This document shows positions 30,552 through 41,368 of a DNA stretch of 64,000 nt, piece by piece (position 1 is the first letter of the stretch; every line of letters begins with the position of its first letter). Origin of the DNA: Phytobacter palmae (GTDB lineage Bacteria > Pseudomonadota > Gammaproteobacteria > Enterobacterales > Enterobacteriaceae); NCBI GenBank assembly GCA_900112785.1, contig FONB01000007.1:186001-250000 (forward strand), in the 5' to 3' direction. Made by a program: the position numbers and the translations under genes. Below the pieces are notes generated by a model that saw nothing but the letters and a program-made list of their open reading frames with translations, was not told the origin of the DNA and searched no databases.

Positions 30552-31490
30552 ATGCTGAAAATCCGAGTTTCTTTATTAAGCCTCGCGCTTATGTTTGCCG
30601 TGCCCGTCGCACCGCAGGCGCTGGCAAAAACTGCTGCGGCAACGGCGTCCGCACAACCTGAAATCGCCTCCGGTAGCGCGATGATTGTCGATTTACAAAC
30701 CAATCAGGTTATCTATTCCAGCCACCCTGATCTGGTGCGTCCTATCGCCTCTATCACTAAGCTGATGACGGCGATGGTGGTGCTTGATGCCCATCTGCCG
30801 CTGGATGAAAAAATAAAAGTGGATATCAGCCATACGCCGGAAATGAAAGGGATCTACTCCCGCGTACGCCTGAACAGTGAAATCAGTCGCAAAGATATGC
30901 TGCTGCTGGCGCTGATGTCCTCAGAAAACCGCGCGGCGGCAAGCCTTGCCCACCATTATCCAGGCGGATATGACGCGTTTATTCGTGCGATGAATGCGAA
31001 AGCGAAGGCGCTGGGCATGACTCATACCCGTTATGTTGAACCTACGGGCTTATCTACCAGCAACGTTTCCACGGCGAGCGACCTGATTAAACTGCTGATG
31101 GCCACGAAACAGTATCCGCTGCTGGGCCAGTTGAGCACTACGCGGGAAGATATGGCGACGTTCAGTAATCCGGCGTATACGCTGCCGTTCCGTAATACCA
31201 ACCATCTTGTGTATCGCGATAACTGGAATATTCAACTGACCAAAACCGGTTTTACCAATGCGGCCGGTCACTGCCTGGTGATGCGCACCGTCATTAACAA
31301 TAAGCCGGTGGCACTGGTGGTCATGGATGCTTTCGGGAAGTATACCCACTTTGCGGATGCCAGCCGTTTACGGACCTGGATTGAAACCGGGAAAGCGCAA
31401 CCTGTACCGGCTTCTGCATTAAGCTACAAACGTCAGAAAGCGGCGCAGATGGTAGAAAACCACGGCGCGCAAACCGCGCAAAACGACTAA
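30552..31490 (+). CDS. pbpG: D-alanyl-D-alanine endopeptidase PbpG (PBP7)
   Basis: A 312-residue periplasmic serine peptidase that cleaves DD-cross-links in peptidoglycan. A signal peptide of about 26 residues (ending [10 protein letters not shown]) is followed by the penicillin-binding motifs: SITK near residue 70 (nucleophile serine), SEN near residue 126 and KTG near residue 230. Length is two residues more than E. coli PBP7. The gene stands alone after the yohC terminator and converges on an acetyltransferase gene. Confidence 0.95.
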   Translation: MLKIRVSLLSLALMFAVPVAPQALAKTAAATASAQPEIASGSAMIVDLQTNQVIYSSHPDLVRPIASITKLMTAMVVLDAHLPLDEKIKVDISHTPEMKGIYSRVRLNSEISRKDMLLLALMSSENRAAASLAHHYPGGYDAFIRAMNAKAKALGMTHTRYVEPTGLSTSNVSTASDLIKLLMATKQYPLLGQLSTTREDMATFSNPAYTLPFRNTNHLVYRDNWNIQLTKTGFTNAAGHCLVMRTVINNKPVALVVMDAFGKYTHFADASRLRTWIETGKAQPVPASALSYKRQKAAQMVENHGAQTAQND

Positions 31491-32045
31491 TTATTCCGGC
31501 AGCGTCCAGTCACCATCGTTGAGTGGGCGCTGCATTATAACCGTATCCCGCCAGTCACCTTTCTTGTAGCCCACGCTACGTAGCTGCCCGACAATTTCGA
31601 AGCCGTGTTTTTTATGTAAGCGCAGCGATCCGGCATTATTTTGCCCATCGCCGATCACCGCGATCATTTGCCGCCACGGTCCTTCTTCACAGCGCGCAAT
31701 CAACGCATCCATCAGCATGCTGCCAATCCCACGTCCGGTCATACTGGCGTCAACGTAGATAGACTCTTCCAGGGTGTAGCGGTAGGCCTGGCGCGGACGA
31801 TAAGGGCTCGCATAGCAATACCCCACCACGATGCCGTGATAGAGCGCTACCATCCAGGGAAGCCCGTCACTGGCGATTTTGTGCATACGCTGGCGCATTT
31901 CGTCGATAGTGGGCGGCACTTCTTCGAAAGAGGCGCGGCCATGTAGCACATGCCAGGCATAGAGAGATGAGATCGCATGAACATCATCGACAGTGGCATC
32001 ACGCACCACGAGTGCGTTTTCGGACAGGACATCAACGGCAGACAT
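31491..32045 (-). CDS. GNAT N-acetyltransferase, phosphinothricin acetyltransferase-like (paralogue)
   Basis: A 184-residue GNAT enzyme. I start it at 32045 (MSAVDVLSENALVV) because GAGGAG lies ten bases upstream; a TTG six codons earlier overlaps that site. Motifs: LYAWHVLHGRASFEE near residue 30, YRYTLEESIYVD near residue 85, acetyl-CoA loop MTGRGIGSMLM near residue 100 and AGSLRLHKKHGFEIVG near residue 135. It is clearly related to the enzyme at 21939-22481. It probably acetylates a small amino-acid-like substrate. A 36-base hairpin abuts its ribosome-binding site. E. coli has no gene between pbpG and dld. Confidence 0.85.
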   Translation of the reverse strand: MSAVDVLSENALVVRDATVDDVHAISSLYAWHVLHGRASFEEVPPTIDEMRQRMHKIASDGLPWMVALYHGIVVGYCYASPYRPRQAYRYTLEESIYVDASMTGRGIGSMLMDALIARCEEGPWRQMIAVIGDGQNNAGSLRLHKKHGFEIVGQLRSVGYKKGDWRDTVIMQRPLNDGDWTLPE

Positions 32046-32064
32046 GATGGAGTGACTCCTCAAT

Positions 32065-32100
32065 GTAGCAGGCCAGAGAAACGTTTCTCTGGACTGCTAC
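32065..32100. other. Long imperfect hairpin between dld and the acetyltransferase
   Basis: GTAGCAG (32065-32071) pairs with CTGCTAC (32094-32100), and inside it CCAGAGAAA pairs with TTTCTCTGG; a single unpaired base on each side separates the two stems. On the - strand it follows dld and ends next to the GAGGAG of the acetyltransferase. No T-run follows on that strand. It could end or process the dld transcript, or structure the acetyltransferase leader. Confidence 0.55.
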
Positions 32101-32182
32101 TTTAGTACGAATGAAGAGCACAATACAGCCTGGCTTAAACATATCTCTCAGTTAGACAATGACGAAGTACTGAACCAATAGC

Positions 32183-33889
32183 TTATTGCCAGTTTTTTCT
32201 CTTGCTTGTTTTCCCAATACCAGGGTTCATGCTGTTAGTTGGGTCGTTTTCCAGGTAAAAACGTTTTAAATGCGCGGGCGCTTCATACAGATGTCCAACG
32301 TTGTGTTCGGCAGGATATTGCGCGCCGCGCTGGCGCAATAATTCAAGCATCTGTTCTTTAAGCGCGTGTGTATCAACGCCTTTCTTCACAATATAATCCT
32401 GATGGAAAACATGGCAGAAGAAATGGCCGTAATAGAGCTTCCAGGTCAACTGACTGTCGATCTCCGGCGGCAGGTGTTCGAACCAGTCGTTGTCATTGCG
32501 GCGCAGGGCAATATCCAGAGCCAGAATATCTTCAACTTCATCAGCATGTACCGCCTGATAGCGAATCGCGGCCCCCGCTGCGGCGAAACGGTGAAGGAAA
32601 GCTTTATTCCCTTCCTCTGTGGTACAGGCGAAGAACCCGCCTTCTGCCGTCTTAAAATATTCCGCCAGCCAGCGTTGTGCCTCGGCGATACCGTCCCCCG
32701 ACATTTTCAAAAGCAGATGGTGTTCATATTTATCCCGCCAGCTTTTCATTCTTGGCGGCAGGTGAGAGGGGAACAGACGCCCCAGCTTTTGCATTGCCCG
32801 GTCGGTAAAGTGTGGCTTGAATACAGAAGCTTTTGCCAGCAGGGCATCGGTGCGGCCTTTCAGGGTAAAAAAGAAGGGCATTTTGTCGGTGCCGAGTTTG
32901 TCGATCATCAGAAACGTATCTTTACCGTAGCGCTCAGCGATATCGTAAATATCGCGATGCATATATTCCCCCGCCACCGGCAGGTGGGTGAACTCGCTAA
33001 GAATATGGCGGCGAAGCGCGCTCAGTACTTCCGGCTGGTTTGTACCGATATAAAACACCTGCTGACGCGTTGGGGCGATGAAGGTGTCCAGTCGTACGGC
33101 GAAAACCGCCAGTTTCCCGGCACAGCCGGAGGATTCAAACAGACGGTCCGGGTCGGCGTTGTAACGTGCCGGCGTATCCGCATCCACATCGCGCACGCGG
33201 GTGACATAATCCAGATCGTGCCCGTGACGTCCGTCATGGCGCACATCGGCATCGGTCACCCGTTCGTCATCCAGTTTGCTTAAAATTTGCTCCGGCGTGT
33301 TGCCAAGATCAATGCCTAAGTGATTGACTAACTGTAATTTTCCCGTTTCGTCAATCCGCGCATACAGGGACATTTCGGTGTATGCCGGACCGCGCTGCAC
33401 CAGCGCGCCGCCGGAGTTATTGCAAATCCCGCCGATGACCGATGCCCCGATACAGGATGAACCGATGACCGAATGCGGCTCCCGGCCAAGCGGTTTTAAC
33501 GCTTTTTCCAGCGAATAAAGGGTTGTGCCCGGGTAAGCCAGCACCTGCGCGCCGTTGTCGATCAGATGCAGTTTATCGAGCCGCAAAGTGCTGATGATAA
33601 TAATGTCGCGGTCATAGTCGTTACCGTTTGGCGTTGAACCTTCGGTCAGGCCAGTGTTAGCCGCCTGCATCAGAATGATTTTATCGGCGCTCACGCAGGC
33701 GCTAAGTACACGCCATAATTCAAGCAGTGTGCCGGGAAAGACGACGGCAAGCGCATCACCCTGCCCGGAACGAAAACCCTTACGGTAGCGTGCAGTTTTG
33801 GCCGGGTCGGTCAGGACATGTGAAGCGCCTGCGAGGCGTTCGAGTTCACGGATAAAAGCGACATGGCGTTGGGAAGTTGTAGAAGACAT
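32183..33889 (-). CDS. dld: Quinone-dependent D-lactate dehydrogenase Dld
   Basis: A 568-residue FAD enzyme, peripheral on the inner membrane, that oxidises D-lactate to pyruvate and feeds electrons to ubiquinone. The PCMH-type FAD-binding domain fills the N-terminal third (ANTGLTEGSTPNGNDYDRDIIIIST; SVIGGICNNSGGALVQRGPAYTE), followed by the cap and the C-terminal membrane-binding domain with PAEHNVGHLYEAP near residue 535. Length is within three residues of E. coli Dld. It diverges from bglX. Confidence 0.95.
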   Translation of the reverse strand: MSSTTSQRHVAFIRELERLAGASHVLTDPAKTARYRKGFRSGQGDALAVVFPGTLLELWRVLSACVSADKIILMQAANTGLTEGSTPNGNDYDRDIIIISTLRLDKLHLIDNGAQVLAYPGTTLYSLEKALKPLGREPHSVIGSSCIGASVIGGICNNSGGALVQRGPAYTEMSLYARIDETGKLQLVNHLGIDLGNTPEQILSKLDDERVTDADVRHDGRHGHDLDYVTRVRDVDADTPARYNADPDRLFESSGCAGKLAVFAVRLDTFIAPTRQQVFYIGTNQPEVLSALRRHILSEFTHLPVAGEYMHRDIYDIAERYGKDTFLMIDKLGTDKMPFFFTLKGRTDALLAKASVFKPHFTDRAMQKLGRLFPSHLPPRMKSWRDKYEHHLLLKMSGDGIAEAQRWLAEYFKTAEGGFFACTTEEGNKAFLHRFAAAGAAIRYQAVHADEVEDILALDIALRRNDNDWFEHLPPEIDSQLTWKLYYGHFFCHVFHQDYIVKKGVDTHALKEQMLELLRQRGAQYPAEHNVGHLYEAPAHLKRFYLENDPTNSMNPGIGKTSKRKNWQ

Positions 33890-34063
33890 TTTCCTCTCCC
33901 TGGTGGTGAAACAGCATTCTCGCTTTAAAGCATAGTGTCTGAAAGTGAGGAATTCTCAGAAAAATCAGAGAATAACTCTGCAAGCCAGACTACGATTATG
34001 GCACACTGCGTTTTTTTCATGGTCAGGCCCGTGAGCGGCTGTATAAACGAGAGAGTGAACGAC

Positions 34064-36361
34064 ATGAAATGGCTATGTTCGGTAGGTGTCGCCGTAAGCC
34101 TTGCGCTGCAACCGGTGATGGCGGAAGAGATGTTTGGTAACCATCCTCTGACGCCGCAAGCAAGGGATGCGTTTGTCACTGAATTACTAAAAAAAATGAC
34201 GGTGGATGAAAAAATTGGCCAACTGCGACTGATTAGCGTCGGGCCGGACAATCCGAAAGAAGCCATCCGTGACATGATTGCCAAAAACCAGGTCGGCGCC
34301 ATCTTTAATACCGTGACCCGCCCGGATATCCGCGCTATGCAGGATCAGGTCATGCAGCTCAGTCGCCTGAAAATTCCCCTGTTTTTTGCCTACGATGTGG
34401 TCCATGGTCAGCGGACCGTCTTCCCGATTAGCCTGGGGCTGGCCTCCAGTTTCAATCTTGATGCGGTAAAAACTGTCGGACGCGTTTCCGCGTACGAAGC
34501 GGCGGATGATGGCCTGAACATGACCTGGGCGCCGATGGTGGATGTTTCCCGCGACCCGCGCTGGGGACGTGGCTCCGAAGGCTTTGGCGAAGATACCTAC
34601 CTCACCACGGAAATGGGCCGCGCGATGGTGAAATCCATGCAGGGCAAAAGCCCGGCGGATCGCTATTCGGTCATGACCAGCGTCAAGCACTTCGCCGCTT
34701 ATGGCGCAGTTGAAGGGGGCAAAGAATATAATACTGTGGATATGAGCCCGCAGCGTCTGTTCAACGACTATATGCCGCCGTACAAAGCCGGGCTGGATGC
34801 AGGCAGCGGTGCGGTAATGGTGGCGCTGAACTCCCTCAACGGTACGCCGGCAACCTCCGATTCCTGGCTGCTTAAAGATGTTCTGCGCGATGAGTGGGGC
34901 TTTAAAGGCATCACCGTTTCTGACCATGGCGCAATCAAAGAGTTGATCAAACACGGCGTGGCCGCCGACCCTGAAGATGCGGTACGCGTGGCGCTCAAAG
35001 CCGGTATCAACATGAGCATGAGCGACGAATACTACAGCAAGTACCTGCCGGGGCTTATCAAATCCGGTAAGGTCACTATGGCGGAACTCGACGATGCGAC
35101 CCGCCACGTGCTGAACGTGAAATATGACATGGGACTGTTCAACGACCCATACAGTCACCTGGGGCCGAAAGATTCCGATCCGAAAGATACCAATGCGGAA
35201 AGCCGTCTGCATCGCAAAGAAGCACGGGAAGTGGCGCGCGAAAGTCTGGTCCTGCTGAAAAACCGTCTCGACACGCTGCCGCTGAAAAAAGATGCGACTA
35301 TTGCGGTGGTCGGTGCGCTGGCGGATAGCAAGCGTGACATGATGGGAAGCTGGTCAGCCGCTGGCGTGGCGGGGCAATCCGTGACCGTGCTGACGGGGAT
35401 TCGCAACGCAGTGGGGCCGAAAGGTACTGTTCTGTATGCGCGTGGTTCGAATATCACCGACGATAAAGGCATTGTCGATTTCCTCAATTTGTATGAGCCA
35501 GCCGTAGTGCAGGACAAACGCAGCCCGCAGGAGATGATTGATGAAGCCGTTACAGCGGCGAAGAAATCTGATGTCGTCGTGGCAGTCGTCGGTGAGGCTC
35601 AGGGGATGGCGCATGAAGCGTCAAGCCGTACGGATCTGACCATCCCGCAAAGCCAGCGTGACCTGATTGCCGCGCTGAAAGCGACGGGTAAACCCCTGGT
35701 GCTGGTGCTGATGAATGGCCGTCCCCTGGCGCTGGTGAAAGAGGATCAGCAGGCAGATGCCATTCTGGAGACCTGGTTTGCCGGTACTGAGGGTGGTAAT
35801 GCCATTGCCGATGTACTGTTTGGTGATTACAACCCGTCCGGCAAGCTGCCAATGTCCTTCCCGCGTTCTGTCGGGCAGATCCCGGTCTACTACAGCCACC
35901 TGAACACAGGGCGTCCGTATAATGCCGATAAACCGAACAAGTACACGTCACGCTACTTCGACGAGGCCAATGGCCCGCTTTATCCGTTTGGCTACGGCCT
36001 GAGCTACACCACGTTTACCGTCTCCGGTGTGAAAATGTCGGCGCCGACGATGACCCGCGACGGCAAAGTGACGGCCAGTGTCGATGTCACTAACACCGGC
36101 AAACGCGACGGTGCAACGGTTGTTCAGATGTACCTGCAGGATGTTACGGCTTCCATGAGTCGCCCGGTTGAGCAATTGCGCGGCTTCGAAAAAGTGGATC
36201 TCAAAGCCGGTGAAACCAGAACTGTCAGCTTCCCGATAGATATCGAGGCGCTTAAATTCTGGAATCAACGTATGAAATACGATGCAGAGCCTGGCAAATT
36301 CAATGTCTTTATCGGTCTGGATTCAGCCCGGGTGAAACAGGGCGAATTTACCCTCAAATAA
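34064..36361 (+). CDS. bglX: Periplasmic beta-glucosidase BglX
   Basis: A 765-residue GH3 enzyme that cleaves terminal beta-glucose from oligosaccharides in the periplasm. The start at 34064 gives a 20-residue signal peptide (MKWLCSVGVAVSLALQPVMA) and the exact E. coli length; the longer open frame from 33935 runs through the promoter. The N-terminal GH3 barrel contains the nucleophile aspartate in GITVSDHGAIKEL; the second domain has LVLMNGRPLALV; a fibronectin-III-like domain with DVTNTGKRDGATVVQMYL closes the protein. It diverges from dld and ends at a clear terminator. Confidence 0.95.
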   Translation: MKWLCSVGVAVSLALQPVMAEEMFGNHPLTPQARDAFVTELLKKMTVDEKIGQLRLISVGPDNPKEAIRDMIAKNQVGAIFNTVTRPDIRAMQDQVMQLSRLKIPLFFAYDVVHGQRTVFPISLGLASSFNLDAVKTVGRVSAYEAADDGLNMTWAPMVDVSRDPRWGRGSEGFGEDTYLTTEMGRAMVKSMQGKSPADRYSVMTSVKHFAAYGAVEGGKEYNTVDMSPQRLFNDYMPPYKAGLDAGSGAVMVALNSLNGTPATSDSWLLKDVLRDEWGFKGITVSDHGAIKELIKHGVAADPEDAVRVALKAGINMSMSDEYYSKYLPGLIKSGKVTMAELDDATRHVLNVKYDMGLFNDPYSHLGPKDSDPKDTNAESRLHRKEAREVARESLVLLKNRLDTLPLKKDATIAVVGALADSKRDMMGSWSAAGVAGQSVTVLTGIRNAVGPKGTVLYARGSNITDDKGIVDFLNLYEPAVVQDKRSPQEMIDEAVTAAKKSDVVVAVVGEAQGMAHEASSRTDLTIPQSQRDLIAALKATGKPLVLVLMNGRPLALVKEDQQADAILETWFAGTEGGNAIADVLFGDYNPSGKLPMSFPRSVGQIPVYYSHLNTGRPYNADKPNKYTSRYFDEANGPLYPFGYGLSYTTFTVSGVKMSAPTMTRDGKVTASVDVTNTGKRDGATVVQMYLQDVTASMSRPVEQLRGFEKVDLKAGETRTVSFPIDIEALKFWNQRMKYDAEPGKFNVFIGLDSARVKQGEFTLK

Positions 36362-36368
36362 CCCCCCC

Positions 36369-36396
36369 AAAGGCCGCTTTTTAGCGGCCTTTCATC
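36369..36396 (+). terminator. Terminator of bglX
   Basis: AAAGGCCGCT (36369-36378) and AGCGGCCTTT (36383-36392) form a perfect ten-pair stem with a four-base loop, followed by CATCTTT. Confidence 0.9.
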
Positions 36397-36536
36397 TTTA
36401 AACCCTTCGCGTTATAACCGCTTCGTCTAATCAGAAACATCAAAATCTGAATGACTGATTTATTCCAGGCTAATTCTCAACTACGCTTTTTGCACAGCCA
36501 GAATTCCAGATACCACAAAAACAATGGGGAACGAGC

Positions 36537-37448
36537 ATGAAATTACTTTCGCAATGGAGCGCAGCAGGGTTGTTGATGCTGGCCGCAGGCGCACAGGCGG
36601 CTGAGCCGGTTAAGGTGGGCTCCAAGATAGATACCGAAGGCGCTCTGCTGGGCAATATCATTTTGCAGGTACTGGAAAGCCATGGCGTGAAAACCGTCAA
36701 CAAAGTCCAGTTGGGTACCACCCCGGTGGTGCGCGGTGCGATAACCTCAGGTGAACTGGATATCTACCCGGAATATACCGGCAATGGCGCGTTTTTCTTT
36801 AAAGAAGAGAACGATCCGGCGTGGAAGAATGCGCAACAAGGCTATGACAAAGTCAAAAAGCTTGATGCGCAGAAAAATAAACTGGTGTGGCTGACGCCTG
36901 CGCCTGCCAATAACACCTGGACTATCGCAGTACGCCAGGATGTTGCGCAGAAAAACAAGCTGGTCTCCCTTGAGGATCTCAGTCGCTATCTGAAAGAGGG
37001 CGGTACTTTTAAACTTGCAGCTTCCGCCGAGTTTATCGAGCGCACCGATGCCTTGCCAGCCTTCGAAAAAGCCTACAACTTCAAGCTCAACCAGCAGCAG
37101 TTGCTGTCGCTGGCGGGGGGCGATACAGCCGTGACCATCAAAGCTGCCGCACAACAAACATCGGGTGTGAATGCGGCAATGGCTTACGGTACAGATGGAC
37201 CGGTAGCAGCGCTGGGGCTACAAACGCTGACCGACCCGAAAGGTGTTCAGCCGATTTATGCGCCTGCGCCGGTTGTACGCGAAGCAGTGCTGAAAGCCTA
37301 TCCGCAACTGGATGAGTGGCTAAAGCCGGTATTTGCCAGCCTGGATGAAAAAACGCTGCAGAAACTGAATGCCAGTATTGCAGTGGAAGGTCTCGACGCC
37401 AAAAAAGTGGCCGCCGACTACCTGAAAGAAAAGGGACTGATTAAATAA
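36537..37448 (+). CDS. osmF: Glycine betaine-type ABC transporter binding protein OsmF (YehZ)
   Basis: A 303-residue periplasmic binding protein of the OpuAC/ProX group. The signal peptide ends near [29 protein letters not shown] and [15 protein letters not shown] are the group's characteristic ligand-pocket stretches. In E. coli this low-affinity betaine system (OsmF-YehYXW) is induced by osmotic stress and stationary phase through RpoS. It is the first gene of the operon; yehY begins two bases after its stop. Confidence 0.94.
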   Translation: MKLLSQWSAAGLLMLAAGAQAAEPVKVGSKIDTEGALLGNIILQVLESHGVKTVNKVQLGTTPVVRGAITSGELDIYPEYTGNGAFFFKEENDPAWKNAQQGYDKVKKLDAQKNKLVWLTPAPANNTWTIAVRQDVAQKNKLVSLEDLSRYLKEGGTFKLAASAEFIERTDALPAFEKAYNFKLNQQQLLSLAGGDTAVTIKAAAQQTSGVNAAMAYGTDGPVAALGLQTLTDPKGVQPIYAPAPVVREAVLKAYPQLDEWLKPVFASLDEKTLQKLNASIAVEGLDAKKVAADYLKEKGLIK

Positions 37449-37450
37449 AC

Positions 37451-38605
37451 GTGGAGCTACGTTGTCATAACCGCGTGTTGTTGCTGCTGGTGTTACTGGC
37501 GCTGGCGGCAACGGCACTACCCTTCGTGAATTACGCCGCTAACCGCCTGGTCTCCGGGGAGAGTCGTGCAATCTGGCAGGTCTGGCCCGCATTTGCCGCC
37601 TGGGGACTGCTTTTCCCTGCAGGGCTCCTGTTTTTGAGCTTTCTTCCGGGGCGGCTTGCCAGTCTGGCTGCGCTACTGCTTAGCGAAGCGTCTTTTTGTG
37701 CTTTAGTCTGGTGCGCGGGCAGGGCGGCCAGCGACCTGGCGCAGTCAGGCAGTGCGCTCGCCCGTACCTCTCCTGGCAGTGGCTTATGGCTGTGGCTGGC
37801 GCTGTCGTTACTCGCCAGCAGTGATGCTATCCGGCGGCTAACCGTTAACCCGGTCTGGCGCTGGTTGTTGCACGCGCAAATCTGGCTTCTGCCCCTGTGG
37901 CTGCTGCTCAGTGGGCAACTGGACTCGCTCTCTTTGCTTAAGGAGTACGCCAATCGGCAGGATGTCTTTAACGATGCGCTGACCCAACATCTGAAACTGT
38001 TGTTCGGCACGTTGCTCCCGGCACTGGTGCTGGGGCTGGGGATCGGTCTGTGGTGTTATCGTCATCCCACGCGCCAGCAACCCGTATTTGCCATACTGAA
38101 TGTGATTCAGACCGTGCCTTCCGTTGCGCTTTTTGGCCTGTTGATCGCGCCGCTGGCGGGTCTGGTGGCGCATTTTCCCTGGCTGGGATCGCTCGGCGTG
38201 GCGGGGACCGGAATCACACCTGCGCTGATTGCGCTGGTGCTTTATGCGTTGCTACCGCTGGTGCGTGGCGTGGTGGCAGGCTTAAATCAGGTACCGGTCG
38301 ATGTACTGGAAAGCGCCAAAGGGATGGGCATGAGCGCCCGTCAGCGTTTTTTACATATCCGTCTGCCGCTGGCGTTACCCATTTTGCTGCGTAGTCTGCG
38401 GGTGGTGACGGTACAAACTGTGGGCATGGCGGTGATTGCGGCACTGATTGGTGCAGGTGGCTTTGGCGCACTGGTGTTTCAGGGGCTTTTAAGTAGCGCA
38501 CTGGATCTTGTGTTATTGGGTGTGATCCCGGTTATTACTCTCGCAGTGGTCGTGGACGCACTGTTTGCTCTGGGTATCGCGCTGCTGGAGGTAAAACAGC
38601 CATGA
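37451..38605 (+). CDS. yehY: Glycine betaine-type ABC transporter permease YehY
   Basis: A 384-residue inner-membrane permease starting at GTG 37451, two bases after osmF. The N-terminal half holds extra membrane segments absent from the shorter partner YehW; the C-terminal half is the usual BPD permease domain with the EAA-type loop [25 protein letters not shown] near residue 285. It pairs with YehW around the ATPase YehX. Its end overlaps yehX by four bases, pointing to translational coupling. Confidence 0.93.
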   Translation: MELRCHNRVLLLLVLLALAATALPFVNYAANRLVSGESRAIWQVWPAFAAWGLLFPAGLLFLSFLPGRLASLAALLLSEASFCALVWCAGRAASDLAQSGSALARTSPGSGLWLWLALSLLASSDAIRRLTVNPVWRWLLHAQIWLLPLWLLLSGQLDSLSLLKEYANRQDVFNDALTQHLKLLFGTLLPALVLGLGIGLWCYRHPTRQQPVFAILNVIQTVPSVALFGLLIAPLAGLVAHFPWLGSLGVAGTGITPALIALVLYALLPLVRGVVAGLNQVPVDVLESAKGMGMSARQRFLHIRLPLALPILLRSLRVVTVQTVGMAVIAALIGAGGFGALVFQGLLSSALDLVLLGVIPVITLAVVVDALFALGIALLEVKQP

Positions 38606-39549
38606 TTGAATTCAGGCATGTCAGCAAATCTTTCGCCGGCCAACAGGCGGTCAGCGATCTGAATCTTGAATGTAAAACCGGCGCGTTTTCCGTGTTGATT
38701 GGTACATCAGGCTCCGGGAAGTCCACTACCCTGAAAATGATCAACCGGCTGGTGGAACACGATGAGGGCACCATCCAGTTTGCAGGTGAGGATATTCGGC
38801 GTCTGCCGGTACTCGAACTGCGTCGACGGATGGGCTACGCCATTCAGTCGATAGGCCTGTTCCCGCACTGGACGGTGGCGCACAATATCGCCACCGTGTT
38901 GCAATTGCAAAAATGGTCACGCGGGAAAATTGCCGCGCGGGTGGATGAACTGATGGCTTTACTGGGGCTGGATGAAAGTCTGCGCGACCGTTTTCCCCAT
39001 CAGCTTTCCGGCGGACAGCAGCAGCGCGTTGGTGTGGCCCGCGCGCTTGCGGCTGACCCGGAGGTATTACTGATGGATGAACCTTTCGGCGCGCTGGACC
39101 CGGTCACGCGTGGTGCGCTCCAGCAGGAGATGATACGGATTCACCGTCTGCTGGGCCGCACCATTGTGCTGGTCACTCACGACATCGATGAAGCGCTACA
39201 GCTGGCGGATCATCTGGTATTGATGGACAGTGGGGCGATTGTGCAGCAGGGGACGCCGCTGGAGATGCTGACGCGCCCGGCAACCCCGTTTGTCCGCGAC
39301 TTTTTTGGCCGCAGCGAGCTGGGCGTCCGTTTGCTTTCGTTGCGCCATGTCAGCGCCTGGATGCGGGCGGGCGAAACGGTGGCGGGAGAACCACTGCGCG
39401 AGGATATGACGTTACGCGAAGCCTTATCGCTGTTTGTCGCCCGCCAGAGTGAAGTGCTCCCGGTTGCCGATGCGCAAGGTATGCCCTGCGGTACGCTGCA
39501 TTTTCGCGACCTGCTCAGAACGGAGGCATTGAGTGAGACATCTGCGTGA
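38602..39549 (+). CDS. yehX: Glycine betaine-type ABC transporter ATPase YehX
   Basis: A 315-residue ABC ATPase of the ProV/OpuCA type. Walker [10 protein letters not shown] lies near residue 34, signature [15 protein letters not shown] near residue 135, Walker [14 protein letters not shown] near residue 155, and the H-switch VTHDIDEAL near residue 193. A CBS-like segment ([20 protein letters not shown]) forms the C-terminus, as in osmosensing relatives. It overlaps yehY by four bases and yehW by 17 bases. Confidence 0.94.
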   Translation: MIEFRHVSKSFAGQQAVSDLNLECKTGAFSVLIGTSGSGKSTTLKMINRLVEHDEGTIQFAGEDIRRLPVLELRRRMGYAIQSIGLFPHWTVAHNIATVLQLQKWSRGKIAARVDELMALLGLDESLRDRFPHQLSGGQQQRVGVARALAADPEVLLMDEPFGALDPVTRGALQQEMIRIHRLLGRTIVLVTHDIDEALQLADHLVLMDSGAIVQQGTPLEMLTRPATPFVRDFFGRSELGVRLLSLRHVSAWMRAGETVAGEPLREDMTLREALSLFVARQSEVLPVADAQGMPCGTLHFRDLLRTEALSETSA

Positions 39550-40270
39550 CCCGCTGCTCTGGCTTATCGTCGTGTTTGTCGCGTTGTTGGTGGCGATGCC
39601 ATACAGCGGCGCACTCTTTGGTACGCTTTTTCCCCAGTTACCGCGACCGGTCTATCAGCAGGAAAGTTTTGTCACCCTGACACTCGCCCATTTCTGGCTG
39701 GTAGGGGTGTCGAGTCTGCTGGCGATCGTCATTGGGCTGGGGGCGGGGATTTTAGTAACGCGACCCTGGGGCCGTGAATTTCGCCCACTGGTGGAGACCA
39801 TCGCCGCAGTAGGACAGACCTTTCCGCCTGTAGCCGTACTGGCCATTGCGGTACCGGTAATGGGATTTGGCCGCGAGCCTGCCATTATCGCGCTGATCCT
39901 CTACGGCGTATTGCCGATATTGCAGGGCACGCTGGCGGGCATTGCGGCCGTGCCGGAGAGCGTACACAGCGTGGCAAAAGGGATGGGAATGAGCAGTATG
40001 CAGCAACTTTTCAGAGTCGAACTGCCACTGGCCGCACCGGTCATTATCGCCGGTGTTCGCACTTCCGTTATCATTAACATCGGTACGGCGACCATTGCGT
40101 CAACGGTCGGCGCCAGCACGCTGGGTTCGCCGATCATCATCGGTTTGAGCGGGTTTAATACGGCTTATGTCGTGCAGGGGGCTGTTCTGGTTGCTCTGGC
40201 CGCGATTATTGTCGACAGAGGGTTCGAGCGTCTGGCCCGGTTATTCAGCCTGCACCGCCACGAACAATAA
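39533..40270 (+). CDS. yehW: Glycine betaine-type ABC transporter permease YehW
   Basis: A 245-residue inner-membrane permease beginning at GTG 39533 inside the end of yehX, with CGGAGG just upstream. The segment [20 protein letters not shown] and the EAA-type loop [23 protein letters not shown] near residue 145 identify the family. Last gene of osmF-yehYXW. Its 3' end overlaps the convergent small gene yohO by 26 bases. Confidence 0.94.
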   Translation: MRHLRDPLLWLIVVFVALLVAMPYSGALFGTLFPQLPRPVYQQESFVTLTLAHFWLVGVSSLLAIVIGLGAGILVTRPWGREFRPLVETIAAVGQTFPPVAVLAIAVPVMGFGREPAIIALILYGVLPILQGTLAGIAAVPESVHSVAKGMGMSSMQQLFRVELPLAAPVIIAGVRTSVIINIGTATIASTVGASTLGSPIIIGLSGFNTAYVVQGAVLVALAAIIVDRGFERLARLFSLHRHEQ

Positions 40271-40358
40271 AGGAATAGCCTGCAAGCATCACGCCGCCGA
40301 TGCCGCCGATCGCCATCAGCAGAAAAATCGCAATGACGGTAAGTTTGGACAGGTTCAT
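40245..40358 (-). CDS. yohO: Small inner-membrane protein YohO
   Basis: A 37-residue single-span membrane protein. It reads [19 protein letters not shown] followed by [18 protein letters not shown], closely matching E. coli YohO (35 residues) around the conserved [11 protein letters not shown]. The ATG at 40358 has AAGGAG seven bases upstream. Its function is unknown. The last 26 bases overlap the end of yehW on the other strand. Confidence 0.9.
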   Translation of the reverse strand: MNLSKLTVIAIFLLMAIGGIGGVMLAGYSFIVRGGAG

Positions 40359-40416
40359 TTTTCGCTCCTTTGTTAAGAAAAGTATTATACGAGGAAGCGG
40401 TGCTGTTAATGAACCA

Positions 40417-41148
40417 TTAAATGCCAAGGGGAAAAATGGCATGTCCGCTTTGCTGCCATTCATGCATCTGTTTTTGCTGTGACGATGAAGGGGCCTCGCC
40501 GCACCATACCAGTAAGGTCTGCCCTTCAAACATCTCCGGGCGCAGATAACTCAACGAGTGCGCCAGCACGTCGACCCGCCAGCCCTGCTGGCTCGCCATC
40601 CACCCCTCCAGCCATAGCCGGGTCGTATCCTGCACATTCCAGCCGACAACCAGCGCGTCACGCCCGTTTTTCTTGCGTGCGGTATTCAGGCAGCCGCAAA
40701 TATAGTTAATCAATACCCCGTCCAGCAGGCTGAGCATCACGGTGAGAGCGGGCTGCTGGGATTGCAGGCGGCGGCGAAGAGGGATAAACAGGCGCGTTAT
40801 CAGGGTTTCTGCCGGGTAGTCGTGGCCGCGCTCTTTGATCCACAGACGCAGTCGTTGCAGGTTGCCGCTTTGCAGAATCTGCAATATCACTTCCTGCTGT
40901 GCGCGCCAGCCATTGCGTTCATTCTCAGGTTCATTATTGAGCAGGGTCTGTACTTTGCTGACCTGGACCCCGTTATCAATCCAGCGTTTTATCTCGCGAA
41001 TTCGGTCGATGTCGGCGTCGGTAAACAACCGGTGGCCGCCTTCCGTACGCTGTGGTTTGAACAATCCATAGCGTCGCTGCCATGCCCGCAAAGTCACGGG
41101 ATTGATATCGCATAACATCGCCACTTCACCAATCGTGTAAAGCGCCAT
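40417..41148 (-). CDS. mlrA: MerR-like transcriptional regulator MlrA
   Basis: A 243-residue MerR-family regulator that activates csgD and therefore curli and cellulose biofilm in E. coli and Salmonella. The N-terminal winged helix ([20 protein letters not shown]) is followed by [24 protein letters not shown]; the rest is a cobalamin-binding-like effector region that lacks the usual cobalamin DxHxxG motif. Length equals the E. coli protein. It is divergent from btsS with a 220-base gap. Confidence 0.95.
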   Translation of the reverse strand: MALYTIGEVAMLCDINPVTLRAWQRRYGLFKPQRTEGGHRLFTDADIDRIREIKRWIDNGVQVSKVQTLLNNEPENERNGWRAQQEVILQILQSGNLQRLRLWIKERGHDYPAETLITRLFIPLRRRLQSQQPALTVMLSLLDGVLINYICGCLNTARKKNGRDALVVGWNVQDTTRLWLEGWMASQQGWRVDVLAHSLSYLRPEMFEGQTLLVWCGEAPSSSQQKQMHEWQQSGHAIFPLGI

Positions 41149-41368
41149 GATTTCACCTTTGCAAGAAATCCCCCACTTTAACTTTAGCCGTTCTTACTTA
41201 AACCAGGATGAATTGTTTGTTTAATGTTCTAAATGTGTCCCTTTCGTATCATTATGTGTTCAGGATTGTGATAATGAGCACGAATTAACATTTTTTTGGA
41301 ACCCCTCAAAGAATCTCTTCGCGACTCCATGTAAGGTACGCGCTTTCAGTCAACGCGGTGCTGCGGGT

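Noticed and set aside
32366-33283. A + strand open frame of 305 codons inside dld
   Set aside because: Antisense shadow of the dld coding sequence, with no ribosome-binding site or recognisable domain.
34187-35212. A - strand open frame of 341 codons inside bglX
   Set aside because: Antisense shadow of bglX; the His/Arg-rich composition is typical of such frames.
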